A stretch of 64,000 bases of DNA from Sphingomonas sp. dw_22 (GCF_018449795.1 NZ_JAAVVE010000005.1:78898-142897); one strand, 5' to 3'; positions 8,806-19,571 are shown, numbered from the stretch's first letter. Notes: generated by a model not told the origin, from the letters alone. Program-made: numbers and translations.

Positions 8806-9114
8806 ATGGCTATAAGAGCTGCGATTCTGCTGGGCCTCGCCCTTTCGCTCGCCGGCTGCGCGGTGCCCGAGGCGCGGCTGCGCGCCGGGCTGGTCCGCGC
8901 CGGCCTGCCCAAGCCGCTTTCCGCCTGCATGGCCGATCGGATGGTCGACCGGCTCTCGCTCAAGCAGCTCATGCGGATAGCCGATCTGCCCAAGGCGTCC
9001 AGGTCCGAGTCGATCGAGCAGTTCCTCCACCGCATCCGCGCGCTGGGCGACTCGGAAATCGTCGGCGTCACCACCAGCTCGGCCGCGCTCTGCGCCACCG
9101 GCCTCGCCCACTAG
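8806..9114 (+). CDS. Small predicted lipoprotein, unknown function
   Basis: This 102-residue protein starts with a lipoprotein signal (AAILLGLALSLAGC, Cys18). The rest is a compact, mostly helical domain with a second and third Cys (LSACMADRM, ALCATGL) that could form a disulfide in the periplasm. I do not recognise a characterised family, although similar short lipoproteins are common in sphingomonads. It is a lone gene followed by a long inverted repeat. Coding quality is supported by the signal peptide and codon bias. Confidence 0.72.
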   Translation: MAIRAAILLGLALSLAGCAVPEARLRAGLVRAGLPKPLSACMADRMVDRLSLKQLMRIADLPKASRSESIEQFLHRIRALGDSEIVGVTTSSAALCATGLAH

Positions 9115-9144
9115 GCGGCGCTTGGCATGCGCTCTCCTCTATCC

Positions 9145-9252
9145 GTCACCCCGGCCGAAGTGCCGGGGTCCACTCCTCCTCCAGAGAGCCCCTTGAGCCT
9201 CTAGCCGCTCTCCCAGCATCCTGGTGGACCCCGGCACTTCGTCCGGGGTGAC
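9145..9252. repeat. Long inverted repeat, 29-base arms, intergenic
   Basis: Two 29-base arms (9145-9173 and 9224-9252) are reverse complements with one mismatch, separated by 50 bases. The arms read GTCACCCCGGCCGAAGTGCC and onward, and back. The element sits between the small lipoprotein gene and sucC. There is no T-run, so it is not a classic intrinsic terminator. The core looks like the dispersed palindromic units common in alphaproteobacterial intergenic DNA; that comparison is from general knowledge. Confidence 0.85.
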
Positions 9253-9398
9253 CAGGGAAGTCAGCACGTCAAACCCATTATTTATTGCAATTCAATCGCA
9301 ATCGCATTTGCGCTGGAAAGGGTGGATTCCCCCGCCCCGCTGTGCTTAAGGCGAGCCCGTCCCATTCCCGATCTTCGAATTAGAGGCGGATCGCTCCC

Positions 9399-10598
<1,200 letters not shown>

Positions 10599-10640
10599 AC
10601 CTCTCCTCCCCAGGGACGGTTTGGAACGCAGGAGAGTGCA

Positions 10641-11393
10641 ATGAAGGTGCTGGTGCCGGTCAAGCGGGTGCTTGACTATAACGTGAAGCCCCGCGTGAAG
10701 GTGGACGGGACGGGGGTCGATCTGGCCAACGTCAAGATGAGCATGAACCCGTTCGACGAGATCGCGATCGAGGAAGCGGTGCGCCTGAAGGAAAAGGGCG
10801 TCGCGACCGAGGTCGTGGTGGTGACGATCGGCGTGCCCAAGGCCGAGACCGACGTGCTGCTCACCGCCCGCGCGATGGGCGCGGACCGGGCGATCCTGAT
10901 CGCGACCGAGGACGAGGTGGAGCCGCTTGCCGTGGCCAAGCTGCTCGCCAAGGTCGCCGAGGAGGAACAGCCCGGGCTCGTCATCCTGGGCAAGCAGGCG
11001 ATCGACGACGACAGCAACCAGACCGGCCAGATGCTGGCGGCGCTGCTCGGCTGGCCGCAGGGCACCTTCGCCTCGAAGGTCGAAATCTCGGGTGATCGCG
11101 TCGCCGTCACCCGCGAAGTCGATGGCGGCCTGGAGACGGTGGACCTCAAGCTCCCCGCGATCGTGACCACCGATCTGCGCCTCAACGAACCGCGCTATGC
11201 GACGCTTCCCAACATCATGAAGGCCAAGACCAAGCCGGTCGCGAAGAAGACGATCGCGGACTATGGCATCGACGTCACCCCGCGCCTCAAGACGCTGAAG
11301 GTGGTCGAGCCGGCGAAGCGCACCGCCGGCGTCAAGGTCGGCTCGGTCGACGAGCTGGTGGAGAAGCTGAAGAGCCTGGGAGTCGCGAAATGA
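10641..11393 (+). CDS. etfB: Electron transfer flavoprotein subunit beta
   Basis: This 250-residue protein is the small ETF subunit, which with EtfA carries electrons from acyl-CoA and other dehydrogenases to ETF:ubiquinone oxidoreductase. It starts [20 protein letters not shown] and has the AMP-binding part and the ETF signature region [21 protein letters not shown] (here [19 protein letters not shown]), plus the C-terminal recognition loop [16 protein letters not shown]. The ribosome-binding site GCAGGAGAG lies just before the ATG. etfA overlaps its stop by 4 bases. Confidence 0.97.
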   Translation: MKVLVPVKRVLDYNVKPRVKVDGTGVDLANVKMSMNPFDEIAIEEAVRLKEKGVATEVVVVTIGVPKAETDVLLTARAMGADRAILIATEDEVEPLAVAKLLAKVAEEEQPGLVILGKQAIDDDSNQTGQMLAALLGWPQGTFASKVEISGDRVAVTREVDGGLETVDLKLPAIVTTDLRLNEPRYATLPNIMKAKTKPVAKKTIADYGIDVTPRLKTLKVVEPAKRTAGVKVGSVDELVEKLKSLGVAK

Positions 11394-12319
11394 AGACGCT
11401 TGTCTGGGTCGAGCACGACAACAGCCACGTCAAGGACGCGACGCTCGCTGCGGTGACTGCCGCCGCCAAGCTGGGCGAAGTCCATCTCCTCGTGGCCGGC
11501 AGCGGTTGCGCGGCCGTGGCCGACGAAGCCGCGAAGATCGAGGGCGTCGGTAAGGTCCATCTCGCCGACGATGCGGCCTATGGCCATGCGCTGGCCGAGA
11601 ATGTCGCGCCGCTGATCGCGAAGCTGATGGACAGCCATGACGCGGTGCTGTTCCCGGCCACCACCAACGGCAAGAACATCGCCCCGCGCGTCGCCGCTTT
11701 GCTCGACGTGATGCAGATCAGCGATATCCTCAGCGTCGAGGGTCCGGACATTTTCACCCGCCCGATCTACGCCGGCAATGCGATCGCGACCGTCCAGACC
11801 AGCGACAAGAAGCTGGTCATCACCGTGCGCGGCACTGCCTTCGCCAAGGCGGCGACCTCGGGCGGCTCGGGCACGGTCGAAGCGGTGTCGGGCGAAGGCG
11901 ACAAGGGCATCTCCAGCTTCGTCGGTGCGGAGATCGCCAAGTCCGAGCGTCCCGAGCTGACCTCGGCCAAGGTGATCGTCTCGGGCGGCCGCGCGCTCCA
12001 GAACAGCGAGAACTTCCACAGCGTGATCGAGCCGCTCGCCGACAAGCTTGGCGCAGCGGTCGGCGCCTCGCGCGCGGCGGTGGACGCGGGCTATGTCCCG
12101 AACGACTATCAGGTCGGCCAGACCGGCAAGATCGTCGCCCCCGAAGTCTATATCGCGATCGGCATCTCCGGCGCGATCCAGCATCTGGCGGGCATGAAGG
12201 ACTCCAAGACCATCATCGCCATCAACAAGGATGAGGACGCCCCCATCTTCCAGGTCGCCGACATCGGCCTGGTCGGCGACCTCTTCAAGATCGTCCCGGA
12301 GCTCACCGAAAAGCTCTGA
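11390..12319 (+). CDS. etfA: Electron transfer flavoprotein subunit alpha
   Basis: This 309-residue large ETF subunit binds FAD. The C-terminal FAD domain shows the signature [37 protein letters not shown], with [22 protein letters not shown] after it (conserved His/Asn/Asp positions around the flavin; written here as separate blocks within one domain). The start overlaps etfB by 4 bases, so translation of the two subunits is probably coupled. The dioxygenase gene follows 2 bases after the stop. Confidence 0.96.
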   Translation: MKTLVWVEHDNSHVKDATLAAVTAAAKLGEVHLLVAGSGCAAVADEAAKIEGVGKVHLADDAAYGHALAENVAPLIAKLMDSHDAVLFPATTNGKNIAPRVAALLDVMQISDILSVEGPDIFTRPIYAGNAIATVQTSDKKLVITVRGTAFAKAATSGGSGTVEAVSGEGDKGISSFVGAEIAKSERPELTSAKVIVSGGRALQNSENFHSVIEPLADKLGAAVGASRAAVDAGYVPNDYQVGQTGKIVAPEVYIAIGISGAIQHLAGMKDSKTIIAINKDEDAPIFQVADIGLVGDLFKIVPELTEKL

Positions 12320-12321
12320 GC

Positions 12322-12984
12322 GTGAATCTCACGTTCGAAGAACATGGGGCGGCCCGCCGGTACGGCGCGGCCGCCCCTTTTCTGGATGCGCTCCATGCCG
12401 TCGCGGCCGATCTCCCTGCGGATCGCGCCGGCATCCGCCTCCACGGAATCGCCGCCCTCGCCGATTTGCTTGGACCGCATGCCTTGGGCAGCGAGGCGGG
12501 GCGCCTGCTCGGCCCGAAGGCCCGGCCGGTGCGCGCCATCCTGTTCGACAAGACTCCCGCGACGAATTGGGGGCTCGGCTGGCATCAGGATCGCACCATC
12601 GCGGTTCGAAAGCGCGTGGATGTCCCCGGTTTCGGCCCCTGGTCGATCAAGTCGGGAATGATCCACGTGGAACCACCCTTCGCGGTGATCGAGCGCATGG
12701 TGACGATCCGCGTCCATCTCGACGCCGTCCCCGATGACAACGCGCCTTTGCTGATCGCGCCGGCCTCGCATCGCCTCGGCCGGATCGCCGAGGCCGATCT
12801 CGCATCGGTGGTCGAGAAATGCGGCGCCGCCACATGCCTTGCCGAGCCGGGCGACATCTGGGTCTATGCGACTCCGATCGTCCACGCCTCCGCCGCTTCG
12901 GACCGCGCCGGCCATCGGCGGGTGTTCCAGATCGACTATTCGGCGGACTCGCTTCCGGCGGGTCTCCTGTGGCTGGGCGTCTGA
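12322..12984 (+). CDS. Phytanoyl-CoA dioxygenase family protein
   Basis: This 220-residue protein resembles PhyH-type Fe(II)/2-oxoglutarate dioxygenases. The iron-binding facial triad is visible as HQD in [10 protein letters not shown] and the distal His in [11 protein letters not shown], with an Arg (GHRRVFQID) placed to bind 2-oxoglutarate. It begins with GTG 2 bases after etfA, so it is likely cotranscribed with sucC-etfBA, although the first 20 residues show no family pattern. The substrate is unknown. Confidence 0.82.
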   Translation: MNLTFEEHGAARRYGAAAPFLDALHAVAADLPADRAGIRLHGIAALADLLGPHALGSEAGRLLGPKARPVRAILFDKTPATNWGLGWHQDRTIAVRKRVDVPGFGPWSIKSGMIHVEPPFAVIERMVTIRVHLDAVPDDNAPLLIAPASHRLGRIAEADLASVVEKCGAATCLAEPGDIWVYATPIVHASAASDRAGHRRVFQIDYSADSLPAGLLWLGV

Positions 12985-12988
12985 CGAT

Positions 12989-13810
12989 TCAGGCCGGCGC
13001 GCCACGATTGGCGAAGAAGCGCGCCGGGGAAACGCCGAAGGCGCGGCGGAACATCGCGATGAAATTGCTCGGACTGGCATAGCCCACCGCATCGGCGACA
13101 TCGCTCACCGGCTGGCCCTGTGCCAGCCGCTCCATCGCCAGCGTCAGCCGCATCTGCTGGCGCCAATGGCTGAAATGCATGCTGGTCTCGGCATGGAAGA
13201 CGCGCCGCGCCGTGCGCTCGGACAGCCCGGCCCAGCGCGCCAGTTCCTCCAGCGTATCCTGCCGGTCCGGGCACGCCACCAGCCGCTCGGCGATCCGCAG
13301 CGCGCGCGGATCGCGCGGCATCGGCAAGTGCAGCGGCTGGCGCGGCGCGGCACGGATCTCGTCGAGCATCACTTCGATCAGCCGCGCGCGATCCGGCGTC
13401 ACATCGGCCGGATCGGCCCAGCCCGCGGCGCGCTCCACCAGCGCCCGCAGCAGCGTGCTCGTCCCCATCACGCAGGGTTCCGGGGGCAGGCAGGCGCAAA
13501 GATCGGGGCGCAGCAGCATGCCCCAGCCGCGCATCGTGCCGCTTATCACGATCCTGTGGTCGAGGTTCGGCGGCATCCAGCCGAGGCGATGGAGCGGGTA
13601 GAGCACGGCTTCGTGCCGCGCCTCGACGCGCAGCAGCCCATTCTCCACGCAGAAGAGCTGGCCGCGCACATGCGAGTGCCAATCGACTTCCATCTGGTGC
13701 AGATGCATGTCGCCCTCCGGTATTTCCTTGCCCCAGAAGGCGACGAGCGGCGGCCCGTCGGCCACGTCGAACTGCGCGAAGCTTTTGTCCATCGTGTGGC
13801 CGATCTTCAT
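12989..13810 (-). CDS. AraC family transcriptional regulator, cupin type (NimR-like)
   Basis: This 273-residue regulator has an N-terminal cupin domain with metal-site-like histidines ([16 protein letters not shown], and PPNLDHRIV) and a C-terminal AraC HTH domain: [16 protein letters not shown] for the first helix-turn-helix and [20 protein letters not shown] for the second. The ATG at 13810 is preferred; another Met 6 codons later is possible. The open frame runs much further upstream into the divergent gene but without family resemblance. It is divergent from an unknown gene and an MFS exporter, the arrangement expected for a regulator of that exporter. Confidence 0.87.
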   Translation of the reverse strand: MKIGHTMDKSFAQFDVADGPPLVAFWGKEIPEGDMHLHQMEVDWHSHVRGQLFCVENGLLRVEARHEAVLYPLHRLGWMPPNLDHRIVISGTMRGWGMLLRPDLCACLPPEPCVMGTSTLLRALVERAAGWADPADVTPDRARLIEVMLDEIRAAPRQPLHLPMPRDPRALRIAERLVACPDRQDTLEELARWAGLSERTARRVFHAETSMHFSHWRQQMRLTLAMERLAQGQPVSDVADAVGYASPSNFIAMFRRAFGVSPARFFANRGAPA

Positions 13811-13880
13811 TATTATTTGTCCTAATACCGTTATCAGGTCAGTTTTCGTCCGTCCTATATCGGCCGCAGGGAGATTCGCA

Positions 13881-14318
13881 ATGTGGCTCGATTCCGATCG
13901 TTTCCGGCTGCACGACGTTGCCGGCTTTCCGCTGGTCTGGACCGGCGCCCCCGTGCGCGACGCCGCGGATGCGCGGCAATGGCAGGCCGAGATGGATGCG
14001 CTGGTGGCGCAGGGCTCGCCTTTCGTGATCCTGCACCGCGTGGACGGCACCGAACCGCATGAGGCGCGCAAGGCGCGGGCGTCCTGGCTCAAGCACAACA
14101 AGCGCCCGCTTGCCCAACTCTGCCTCGCACTGGTGGCGATCGAAGCCGATCCGATCCGCCGCATGGCGCTGAAGGCGCGCGCGGCCATCGCCAACCAGAG
14201 CTATGGCGTGAAAGCCGCCGTCGCGGCGTCGCCCGAGGAAGGCGAGGATATCGCCTGGGAAATCCTCTTCTGCGCGCCGAGCAACAGCGGTGCGCTGGGC
14301 GCTTTTCCGGCGGAATAG
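13881..14318 (+). CDS. Hypothetical protein, 145 residues
   Basis: I do not recognise this 145-residue protein. It has no signal peptide or membrane helix. The pattern is alpha/beta: an N-terminal LHDVAGFPLVWTG strand region, a Trp-rich segment (ARQWQAEMDALVAQGSPFVI), a basic ARKARASWLKHNKRPL helix, and a C-terminal acidic EEGEDIAWEILF segment. It lies between a divergent AraC regulator (70 bases) and an MFS gene 45 bases downstream on the same strand, so it is probably coregulated with the exporter. It could be a cytosolic partner or small enzyme. Confidence 0.68.
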   Translation: MWLDSDRFRLHDVAGFPLVWTGAPVRDAADARQWQAEMDALVAQGSPFVILHRVDGTEPHEARKARASWLKHNKRPLAQLCLALVAIEADPIRRMALKARAAIANQSYGVKAAVAASPEEGEDIAWEILFCAPSNSGALGAFPAE

Positions 14319-14363
14319 ATAATCGCGATTGACGATGCTGCGCCGCAGCACCAACTGCGGCAT

Positions 14364-15554
14364 ATGCATGCACCCCTTCGCCCCACCGCGCCCGTAGGTC
14401 TTGTCCATTTCGCGCTGGCGATGGGCGGGTTTGCGATCGGGACCACCGAATTCGCGACGATGAGCCTGGTGCCCTATTTCTCGGCCGGGCTGCATATCGA
14501 CGAGCCGACCGCCGGTCATGCCATCAGCGCCTATGCGCTCGGCGTCGTGGTCGGCGCGCCGCTGCTCGCGGTGGCGTCGGCGAAGCTGCCGCGCCGCACC
14601 CTCCTCATCCTGCTGATGACGGCGTTCGCGCTGTTCAACGGCCTCAGCGCGCTGGCGCCCAGCTATCACTGGATGCTGCTGTTCCGCTTCCTGAGCGGCC
14701 TGCCCCACGGCGCCTATTTCGGCATCGCCGCGCTGGTCGCGGCCTCGCTGGTCCCGGTGGACAGGCGCTCGCAGGCGGTCGGCCGCGTGCTGCTGGGCCT
14801 GACGATCGCCACGGTGATCGGCGTGCCGCTCGCCAATTGGCTCGGCCAGGCGGTCGGCTGGCGCTGGGGCTTCGCGGTGGTGGCGGTGCTCGCGCTGCTC
14901 ACCGTCGCGCTGGTCGCCGCCTTCGCCCCGCACGATCGCCCCCAGGCCGGCGCCAGCCCGTTGCGCGAGCTGGGCGCGCTCGCCAACGGCCAGGTCTGGC
15001 TGACGCTCGGCATCAGCGCGATTGGTTTCGGCGGGCTGTTCTGCGTCTATACCTATGTCGCCTCGACTCTGCTCGAAGTGACCGGCACGCCCGCGACGAC
15101 GATCCCGATCATCCTCGCCGTGTTCGGCGTGGGAATGACCGCGGGCAACCTCATCGTCCCGAGATTCGCGGATCGCGCGCTGATGCCCACGGGCGCGGTG
15201 CTGCTGCTCGGCAGCGCCGTCTCGCTCGCGCTCTATCCGTTCGCGGCGCCGCATTTCTGGTCGATCTGCCTCGACGTGTTCGCGATCGGCTTCACCGGCG
15301 CATTGGGCGCTGTGCTCCAGACCCGGCTGATGGACGTCGCGGGCGATGCCCAGGCGCTCGCCGCCGCGCTCAACCACTCTGCGTTCAACACCGCCAATGC
15401 GCTGGGCCCCTGGCTCGGCGGCATCGCGATCGCCGCGGGTTACGGCTGGACGTCCACCGGCTGGGTCGGTTCGCTGCTCGCGCTCGGCGGGCTCGCGCTC
15501 TGCGTCGTGGCGATGCTGAGCGACCGCCGCGGCGCGAAGCGTAGCACCAGATAG
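14364..15554 (+). CDS. MFS transporter, AraJ/YdhP efflux type
   Basis: This 396-residue protein has about 12 membrane helices and the features of drug:H+ antiporter-1 exporters of the AraJ/YdhP group: GFAIGTTEFATMSLVPYF in helix 1, the motif A-like loop SAKLPRRTLLILLM after helix 2, and a long helix 5 with GVPLANWLGQAVGWRWGFAV (motif C-like). The substrate is unknown; the nearby NimR-like AraC regulator suggests a drug or toxic metabolite. Its last 115 bases overlap the 3' end of convergent nhaA. Confidence 0.88.
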   Translation: MHAPLRPTAPVGLVHFALAMGGFAIGTTEFATMSLVPYFSAGLHIDEPTAGHAISAYALGVVVGAPLLAVASAKLPRRTLLILLMTAFALFNGLSALAPSYHWMLLFRFLSGLPHGAYFGIAALVAASLVPVDRRSQAVGRVLLGLTIATVIGVPLANWLGQAVGWRWGFAVVAVLALLTVALVAAFAPHDRPQAGASPLRELGALANGQVWLTLGISAIGFGGLFCVYTYVASTLLEVTGTPATTIPIILAVFGVGMTAGNLIVPRFADRALMPTGAVLLLGSAVSLALYPFAAPHFWSICLDVFAIGFTGALGAVLQTRLMDVAGDAQALAAALNHSAFNTANALGPWLGGIAIAAGYGWTSTGWVGSLLALGGLALCVVAMLSDRRGAKRSTR

Positions 15555-16708
15555 CCGGCCAGCGCAGACAGGATCGATCCGGCCAGCACGCCGATCTTCA
15601 CTTCGTCGACCAGCTCGGGCCGCCCGGGAAAGGCCAGCCCACCGATGAACAGGCTCATCGTGAAGCCGATCCCCGCGAGCAGCGCCACGCCATAGATCTG
15701 CGTCCAGCCCGCTTTGCCCGGCCGCCGGGCGAACCCGGTCTTCACCGCGATCCAGATGCTCCCGAAGATGCCGATCTGCTTGCCCAGGAACAGCCCCAGC
15801 GCCACGCCGAGCGGCAGCGGCGCCAGCAGCACCCCGGGCGAGACTCCCGTCAGCGACACGCCGGCATTGGCGAACCCGAACAGCGGCACGATCAGATAGG
15901 CCGACCAGGGATGCAGCCCATGCTCCAGCCGATGCAGCGGCGAACGGTGCTCGTCCTCGCGGATCGGGATCGTCATCGCCGCCGCCACCCCCGCGATCGT
16001 CGCATGCACGCCGGAGAGGAACACCAGCACCCACAGCAGCACCGCGAGCAGCAGATAGGGCCACAGCCGCACCACCCCCAGCCGATTGAGCAGCAGCATC
16101 GCCGCCAGCACCACTGCCGCTCCGGCCAGCGCCGCCAGGCTGATATGCGCGGTATAGGCCAGCGCGATGATCGCCACCGCGCCCATGTCGTCGACGATCG
16201 CCACGGTGGTCAGGAACAGCTTGAGGCTCGCCGGTGCCCGGCTGCCGAGCAATGCAAGCACGCCGATCGCGAAGGCGATATCGGTCGCCGCCGGGATCGC
16301 CCAGCCCGCGCCCAGTCCGGGCGACCCTCGCGTCACCGCCAGATAGATCAGCGCCGGCACTATCATCCCCGCCGCCGCCGCGACGAAGGGCAGCCGCCGC
16401 CGCTCCCAGCTCGCAAGCTGCCCGTCGACCAGCTCGCGCTTGATCTCCAGCCCGACGAGCAGGAAGAACAGCGCCATCAGCCCGTCGTTGATCCACAGAT
16501 GCACCGTCATCGGCCCATGGCCGAGCTCCGGCCCGGTCGCGAAATGCAGCGCGGCGAAATAGGCTTCGGACACGCCGGGCAGGTTCGCCGCCAGCATCGC
16601 CAGCGCCGCTGCGGCGATCAGCAGGATGCCGCCCGCCGCCTCGCTCTTCAGGAAATCGCGCAGCACCGATTCGGGCTTGTCACCTGCCTCCGCGCCACCG
16701 GCGCTCAT
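15440..16708 (-). CDS. nhaA: Na+/H+ antiporter NhaA
   Basis: This 422-residue membrane antiporter exports Na+ in exchange for protons. About 12 helices are visible. The family hallmarks are [15 protein letters not shown] and the ion-binding double Asp in [28 protein letters not shown] is also present. The conserved part ends near LRFAPRR; the last about 28 residues are Ser/Thr/Pro-rich and encoded opposite the final helix of the MFS gene, so this tail probably arose by read-through into overlapping DNA. Its start overlaps lysS by 4 bases. Confidence 0.94.
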   Translation of the reverse strand: MSAGGAEAGDKPESVLRDFLKSEAAGGILLIAAAALAMLAANLPGVSEAYFAALHFATGPELGHGPMTVHLWINDGLMALFFLLVGLEIKRELVDGQLASWERRRLPFVAAAAGMIVPALIYLAVTRGSPGLGAGWAIPAATDIAFAIGVLALLGSRAPASLKLFLTTVAIVDDMGAVAIIALAYTAHISLAALAGAAVVLAAMLLLNRLGVVRLWPYLLLAVLLWVLVFLSGVHATIAGVAAAMTIPIREDEHRSPLHRLEHGLHPWSAYLIVPLFGFANAGVSLTGVSPGVLLAPLPLGVALGLFLGKQIGIFGSIWIAVKTGFARRPGKAGWTQIYGVALLAGIGFTMSLFIGGLAFPGRPELVDEVKIGVLAGSILSALAGYLVLRFAPRRSLSIATTQSASPPSASSEPTQPVDVQP

Positions 16709-18285
16709 GCCCGCGCCAAAGCCTCGGCGATCAGCTTCCGCGAGTTCTCGATCCCGTAGAGCGCGATGAAGCTGCCCATGCGCGGCCCCTGCTCCGATCC
16801 GAGCAGCGTCTCGTACAGCGCCTTGAACCAGTCGCGCAGGGTCTCGAACCCGCCGGTCTTGCCGATCTCATAGACGATGTTCTGGATAGCCTCGGCCGGG
16901 GTATCGGCGGGCAGCGTCGCCAGCTCGGCATCGAGCCGCTGCAACGCCTCGATCTCGACACCCGCCGGCGCCCGCTTCTTCAGCGTCGGCGCCACGAAAT
17001 CGCGGGCATAGGCCAGCGCATAGCCGATCAACCGATCGAGCGCCGGATGCTTCTCGGGCGTCGCGTCGGGCAGATAGTTGGCGAGATAGCCCCACACCTG
17101 TTCCTTGGTCGCATTGCCCATCACGCCGACCAGGTTGAGCAGCAGCCCGAACGTGACCGGCAGCGCTTCCTCGGGCGGCGGCCCGTTATGGACATGGTGC
17201 ACCGGATTGCCGAGCTTCTGCTCGATCGGCTGGCCCGAATAATTGGCGCGGAACTGCCAATATTCGTCGATCGCGCGCGGGATCACCCCCAGATGGAGCT
17301 GCTTGGCCTTTTTCGGCTCGCGATAGGCGTAGAAGGCGATGCTCTCCTCCGGCCCATAGGTCAGCCATTGCTCCAGGCTCAGCCCATTGCCTTTGGACTT
17401 GGAGATCTTCTCGCCCTTCTCGTCGAGGAACATCTCATAATTGAAGCCCTCGGGCGGCCGCCCGCCCAGCACCCGCACGATCTTGGACGACTGGACGACC
17501 GAATCGATCAGATCCTTGCCCGCCATCTCGTAGTCGACGTCGAGCGCCACCCAGCGCATCGCCCAGTCGACCTTCCATTGCAGCTTGGCATGGCCGCCGA
17601 GGATCGTCTGCTCGATCCGCTCGCCCGCATCGTCGAAGGCGATCAGCCCGGCATCGGCATCCACCACCTCGACCGGCACCTGGAGTACGATCCCCGACTT
17701 GGGGCTGATCGGCAGCACCGGCGAATAGGTCGCGCGGCGCTCGGCGCCGAGCGTTGGCAGCATGACGTCAAGGATCGCCTGGTAATTGCGCAGCACTGCC
17801 TTCAGCGTCGCGTCGAAGCGGCCATCGGCATAATAATCGGTGGACGAGGCGAACTCATACTCGAAGCCGAATTGATCGAGGAACTGCCGCAGCAGCGCAT
17901 TGTTGTGCGCGGCGAAGCTTGCATGCGTGCCGAACGGATCGGGAATGCGGCTCAGCGGCTTGCCGAGATGCTCGCGCAGCATCTCCTTGTTCGGCACATT
18001 GTCGGGCACTTTCCGCAGCCCGTCCATGTCGTCGCTGAACGCGATCAGGCGGGTGGGCACGTCCGAAAGCGTCTCGAACGCGCGCCGCACCATCGTCGTG
18101 CGCAGCACTTCGTTGAACGTGCCGATATGCGGCAGGCCCGAGGGACCATAGCCGGTCTCGAACAGCACATGGCCTTTCGCGGGCGCGCCGTCCGGATAGC
18201 GCTTCAGCAGCTTGCGGGCCTCTTCAAAGGGCCAGGCCTTGGAGTCGAGCGCGGCGGCGCGCAGTTCGGGAGCGATGTCGGTCAT
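16705..18285 (-). CDS. lysS: Lysyl-tRNA synthetase, class I
   Basis: This 526-residue enzyme charges tRNA-Lys but belongs to the class I form known from archaea and many alphaproteobacteria, not the class II LysS/LysU of enterobacteria. The Rossmann core shows the HIGH-type motif [14 protein letters not shown] and the KMSKS-type motif [12 protein letters not shown] helical anticodon-binding domain fills the last 180 residues. Length matches the class I family. The 3' end overlaps the start of nhaA by 4 bases. No class II gene is in the window. Confidence 0.95.
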   Translation of the reverse strand: MTDIAPELRAAALDSKAWPFEEARKLLKRYPDGAPAKGHVLFETGYGPSGLPHIGTFNEVLRTTMVRRAFETLSDVPTRLIAFSDDMDGLRKVPDNVPNKEMLREHLGKPLSRIPDPFGTHASFAAHNNALLRQFLDQFGFEYEFASSTDYYADGRFDATLKAVLRNYQAILDVMLPTLGAERRATYSPVLPISPKSGIVLQVPVEVVDADAGLIAFDDAGERIEQTILGGHAKLQWKVDWAMRWVALDVDYEMAGKDLIDSVVQSSKIVRVLGGRPPEGFNYEMFLDEKGEKISKSKGNGLSLEQWLTYGPEESIAFYAYREPKKAKQLHLGVIPRAIDEYWQFRANYSGQPIEQKLGNPVHHVHNGPPPEEALPVTFGLLLNLVGVMGNATKEQVWGYLANYLPDATPEKHPALDRLIGYALAYARDFVAPTLKKRAPAGVEIEALQRLDAELATLPADTPAEAIQNIVYEIGKTGGFETLRDWFKALYETLLGSEQGPRMGSFIALYGIENSRKLIAEALARA

Positions 18286-18437
18286 GATCCCGCGCGTCTA
18301 GCGAAGAGTGGCGGAGGGGGCCAGCGTTGCGGGGAAATGTCTGCTTGTGGTGGATTGCAGCCATTCCGCTACGCGGCACATGGTTGCCCCGTTTCCGTTC
18401 ATTTTACGGTCCGGTCTATCCGGTCTATAAGGCAGGG

Positions 18438-18824
18438 ATGACCTGTTCGACCTCACCGCACTTTCGTGGCCTCCCGATCGCGCTTGCCCTTGTTGCGGGA
18501 GCTTCCTGCTGGTCGACCGCGTCCTTCGCGCAATCGACACCGGCGCCGACGACACAGCCCATGCTGTCCTCGACCGATACGCGTCGCCTGACGGACGAGC
18601 AGCGACGGGAGATTGTGGACAACAACACCGAGGAAAAGGCCGCTGCCGCCCGCGGCGAACTAGGGGAATCGAGGAGCCTCGAGCGGGGCATCCACGGTGA
18701 GATCGGCGCCATGATCGGATCGCACGGCACGCGCGGCATCTATGGCACGGCTGAAATTCCCCTTGGCGACAACGCAGGGGCCATAGTGTCGTTCGAAAGC
18801 AGCCGCTTCGGATATCGGCGTTAG
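18438..18824 (+). CDS. Small exported protein, unknown function
   Basis: This 128-residue protein has a signal peptide (LPIALALVAGASCWSTASFA, cleavage after about residue 30) and a mature part with a short acidic/basic helix (TDEQRREIVDNNTEEKAAAARGELGES) and a Gly-rich C-terminal domain (IHGEIGAMIGSHGTRGIYGTAEIPLGDNAGAIVSFESS, in several strands) that looks like outer-membrane or cell-surface beta structure. I do not recognise a characterised family. An upstream in-frame start at 18327 would bury the signal peptide, so 18438 is preferred. It is a lone gene in slightly less GC-rich surroundings. Confidence 0.62.
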   Translation: MTCSTSPHFRGLPIALALVAGASCWSTASFAQSTPAPTTQPMLSSTDTRRLTDEQRREIVDNNTEEKAAAARGELGESRSLERGIHGEIGAMIGSHGTRGIYGTAEIPLGDNAGAIVSFESSRFGYRR

Positions 18825-19015
18825 CGTTTAATCCCGCCGTCCCGACCCACGACACCCAGGATCTGCTCAATGAGTACGGTTCGTGTACCGTCTCCAAGGT
18901 ACTGCTTCTCGTGGCGCTGCAAACGCCAACGCAAGCAGGGTCAGTTGCCACATCACTCCAGCATAATGTCAGTCCAGTTGTCCGCAACTGGGTCGCTAGC
19001 CGCCGCGATCAGGCT

Positions 19016-19032
19016 CTTCCAATGTAGGATTT
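19016..19032 (+). repeat. CTTCCAATGTAGGATTT element, copy A
   Basis: This 17-base block recurs exactly at 39482-39498 and, on the other strand, at 59704-59720; the 13-base core CAATGTAGGATTT also occurs at 22859-22871. Here it lies 191 bases after the small exported protein gene and 20 bases before the helix-turn-helix gene. A tandem GTCAAC pair at 19525-19542 and a hairpin at 19482-19526 lie on the far side of that gene. The function is unknown. Confidence 0.8.
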
Positions 19033-19052
19033 GATTTCGCATAGACTTGTCG

Positions 19053-19481
19053 ATGCACGAGGCGACGCTTCCCGATCCATCGGAAGACGAGGATGACCTC
19101 CCCGCCTTCACCCCCGTCCCATTGGCGCGCAGCCGACACGATGGCTGGACGCCCGAGCGCCAGCGCGGCTTCATTGCCGCGCTTGCCGAAACCGGCCTTG
19201 TCGCAAGGGCGGCGCAGTCGGTCGGGATGGGTGCAAGGTCGGCTTATGTCCTGCGCCGCAGGCCGGGCGCGGAAAGCTTCGCCATCGCCTGGGATATGGT
19301 GGCGGACGAGGCGCGCGAGCGCGCGCTCGCTTATATGATGGAGCACGTCATCAATGGCGCGACACGGCCACGCTTCTATCGCGGCAAGTTCGTCGGCACG
19401 GTGCATGGTGTCGAGAACCGGATGGCGATGGCAGCGCTGCGGGTGATGGATGTGTTCCCGCCGGGCTCCCGCGGGCGGTGA
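19053..19481 (+). CDS. Small helix-turn-helix protein of a sphingomonad family
   Basis: This 142-residue protein has a Glu/Asp-rich N-terminus, then a segment WTPERQRGFIAALAETGLVARAAQSVGMGARSAYVLRRRPG (in consecutive helices, residues about 35-75) that reads as a homeodomain-like or terminase-small-subunit-like helix-turn-helix. The second half is helical with a short basic hairpin (RPRFYRGKFVG). I recall many paralogous, unnamed proteins of this type in sphingomonads, often in small numbers per genome; that is memory, not a search. The ATG at 19053 is chosen over a TTG 6 bases upstream. It is bracketed by repeat blocks (see the two flanking repeat entries). Confidence 0.65.
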   Translation: MHEATLPDPSEDEDDLPAFTPVPLARSRHDGWTPERQRGFIAALAETGLVARAAQSVGMGARSAYVLRRRPGAESFAIAWDMVADEARERALAYMMEHVINGATRPRFYRGKFVGTVHGVENRMAMAALRVMDVFPPGSRGR

Positions 19482-19526
19482 ACGGCAAAGTGCACGAATA
19501 CAGCGCGAGTCCGCGCACTTTGCCGT
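19482..19526 (+). repeat. GCAAAGTGC hairpin directly after the helix-turn-helix gene
   Basis: A perfect 12-base stem (19482-19493 ACGGCAAAGTGC with 19515-19526) encloses a 21-base loop that begins ACGAAT and ends CCGC. It starts on the base after the stop codon. A close relative occurs at 39571-39608 with an identically long loop. It may terminate transcription, but there is no T-run; a protein-binding site or repeat unit is as likely. Confidence 0.8.
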
Positions 19527-19571
19527 CAACCGGGCTGGTCAACCGGAACGAAAAGTGTACGGAATCGCCCT

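Noticed and set aside
13839..16496. Minus-strand open frame of 885 codons
   Set aside because: Its translation is Arg/Ala/Gln repeats without domains, and it overlaps the MFS and nhaA genes in other frames. Long open frames like this are common in DNA with G/C third positions.
18298..18987. Open frame of 229 codons on the minus strand
   Set aside because: It is Arg/Ser-rich, has no motif and no start signal, and lies opposite a gene with a signal peptide. It is a shadow frame of GC-rich DNA.
18825..19052. tRNA or other structural RNA in this gap
   Set aside because: No T-loop or acceptor-stem pattern is found on either strand.
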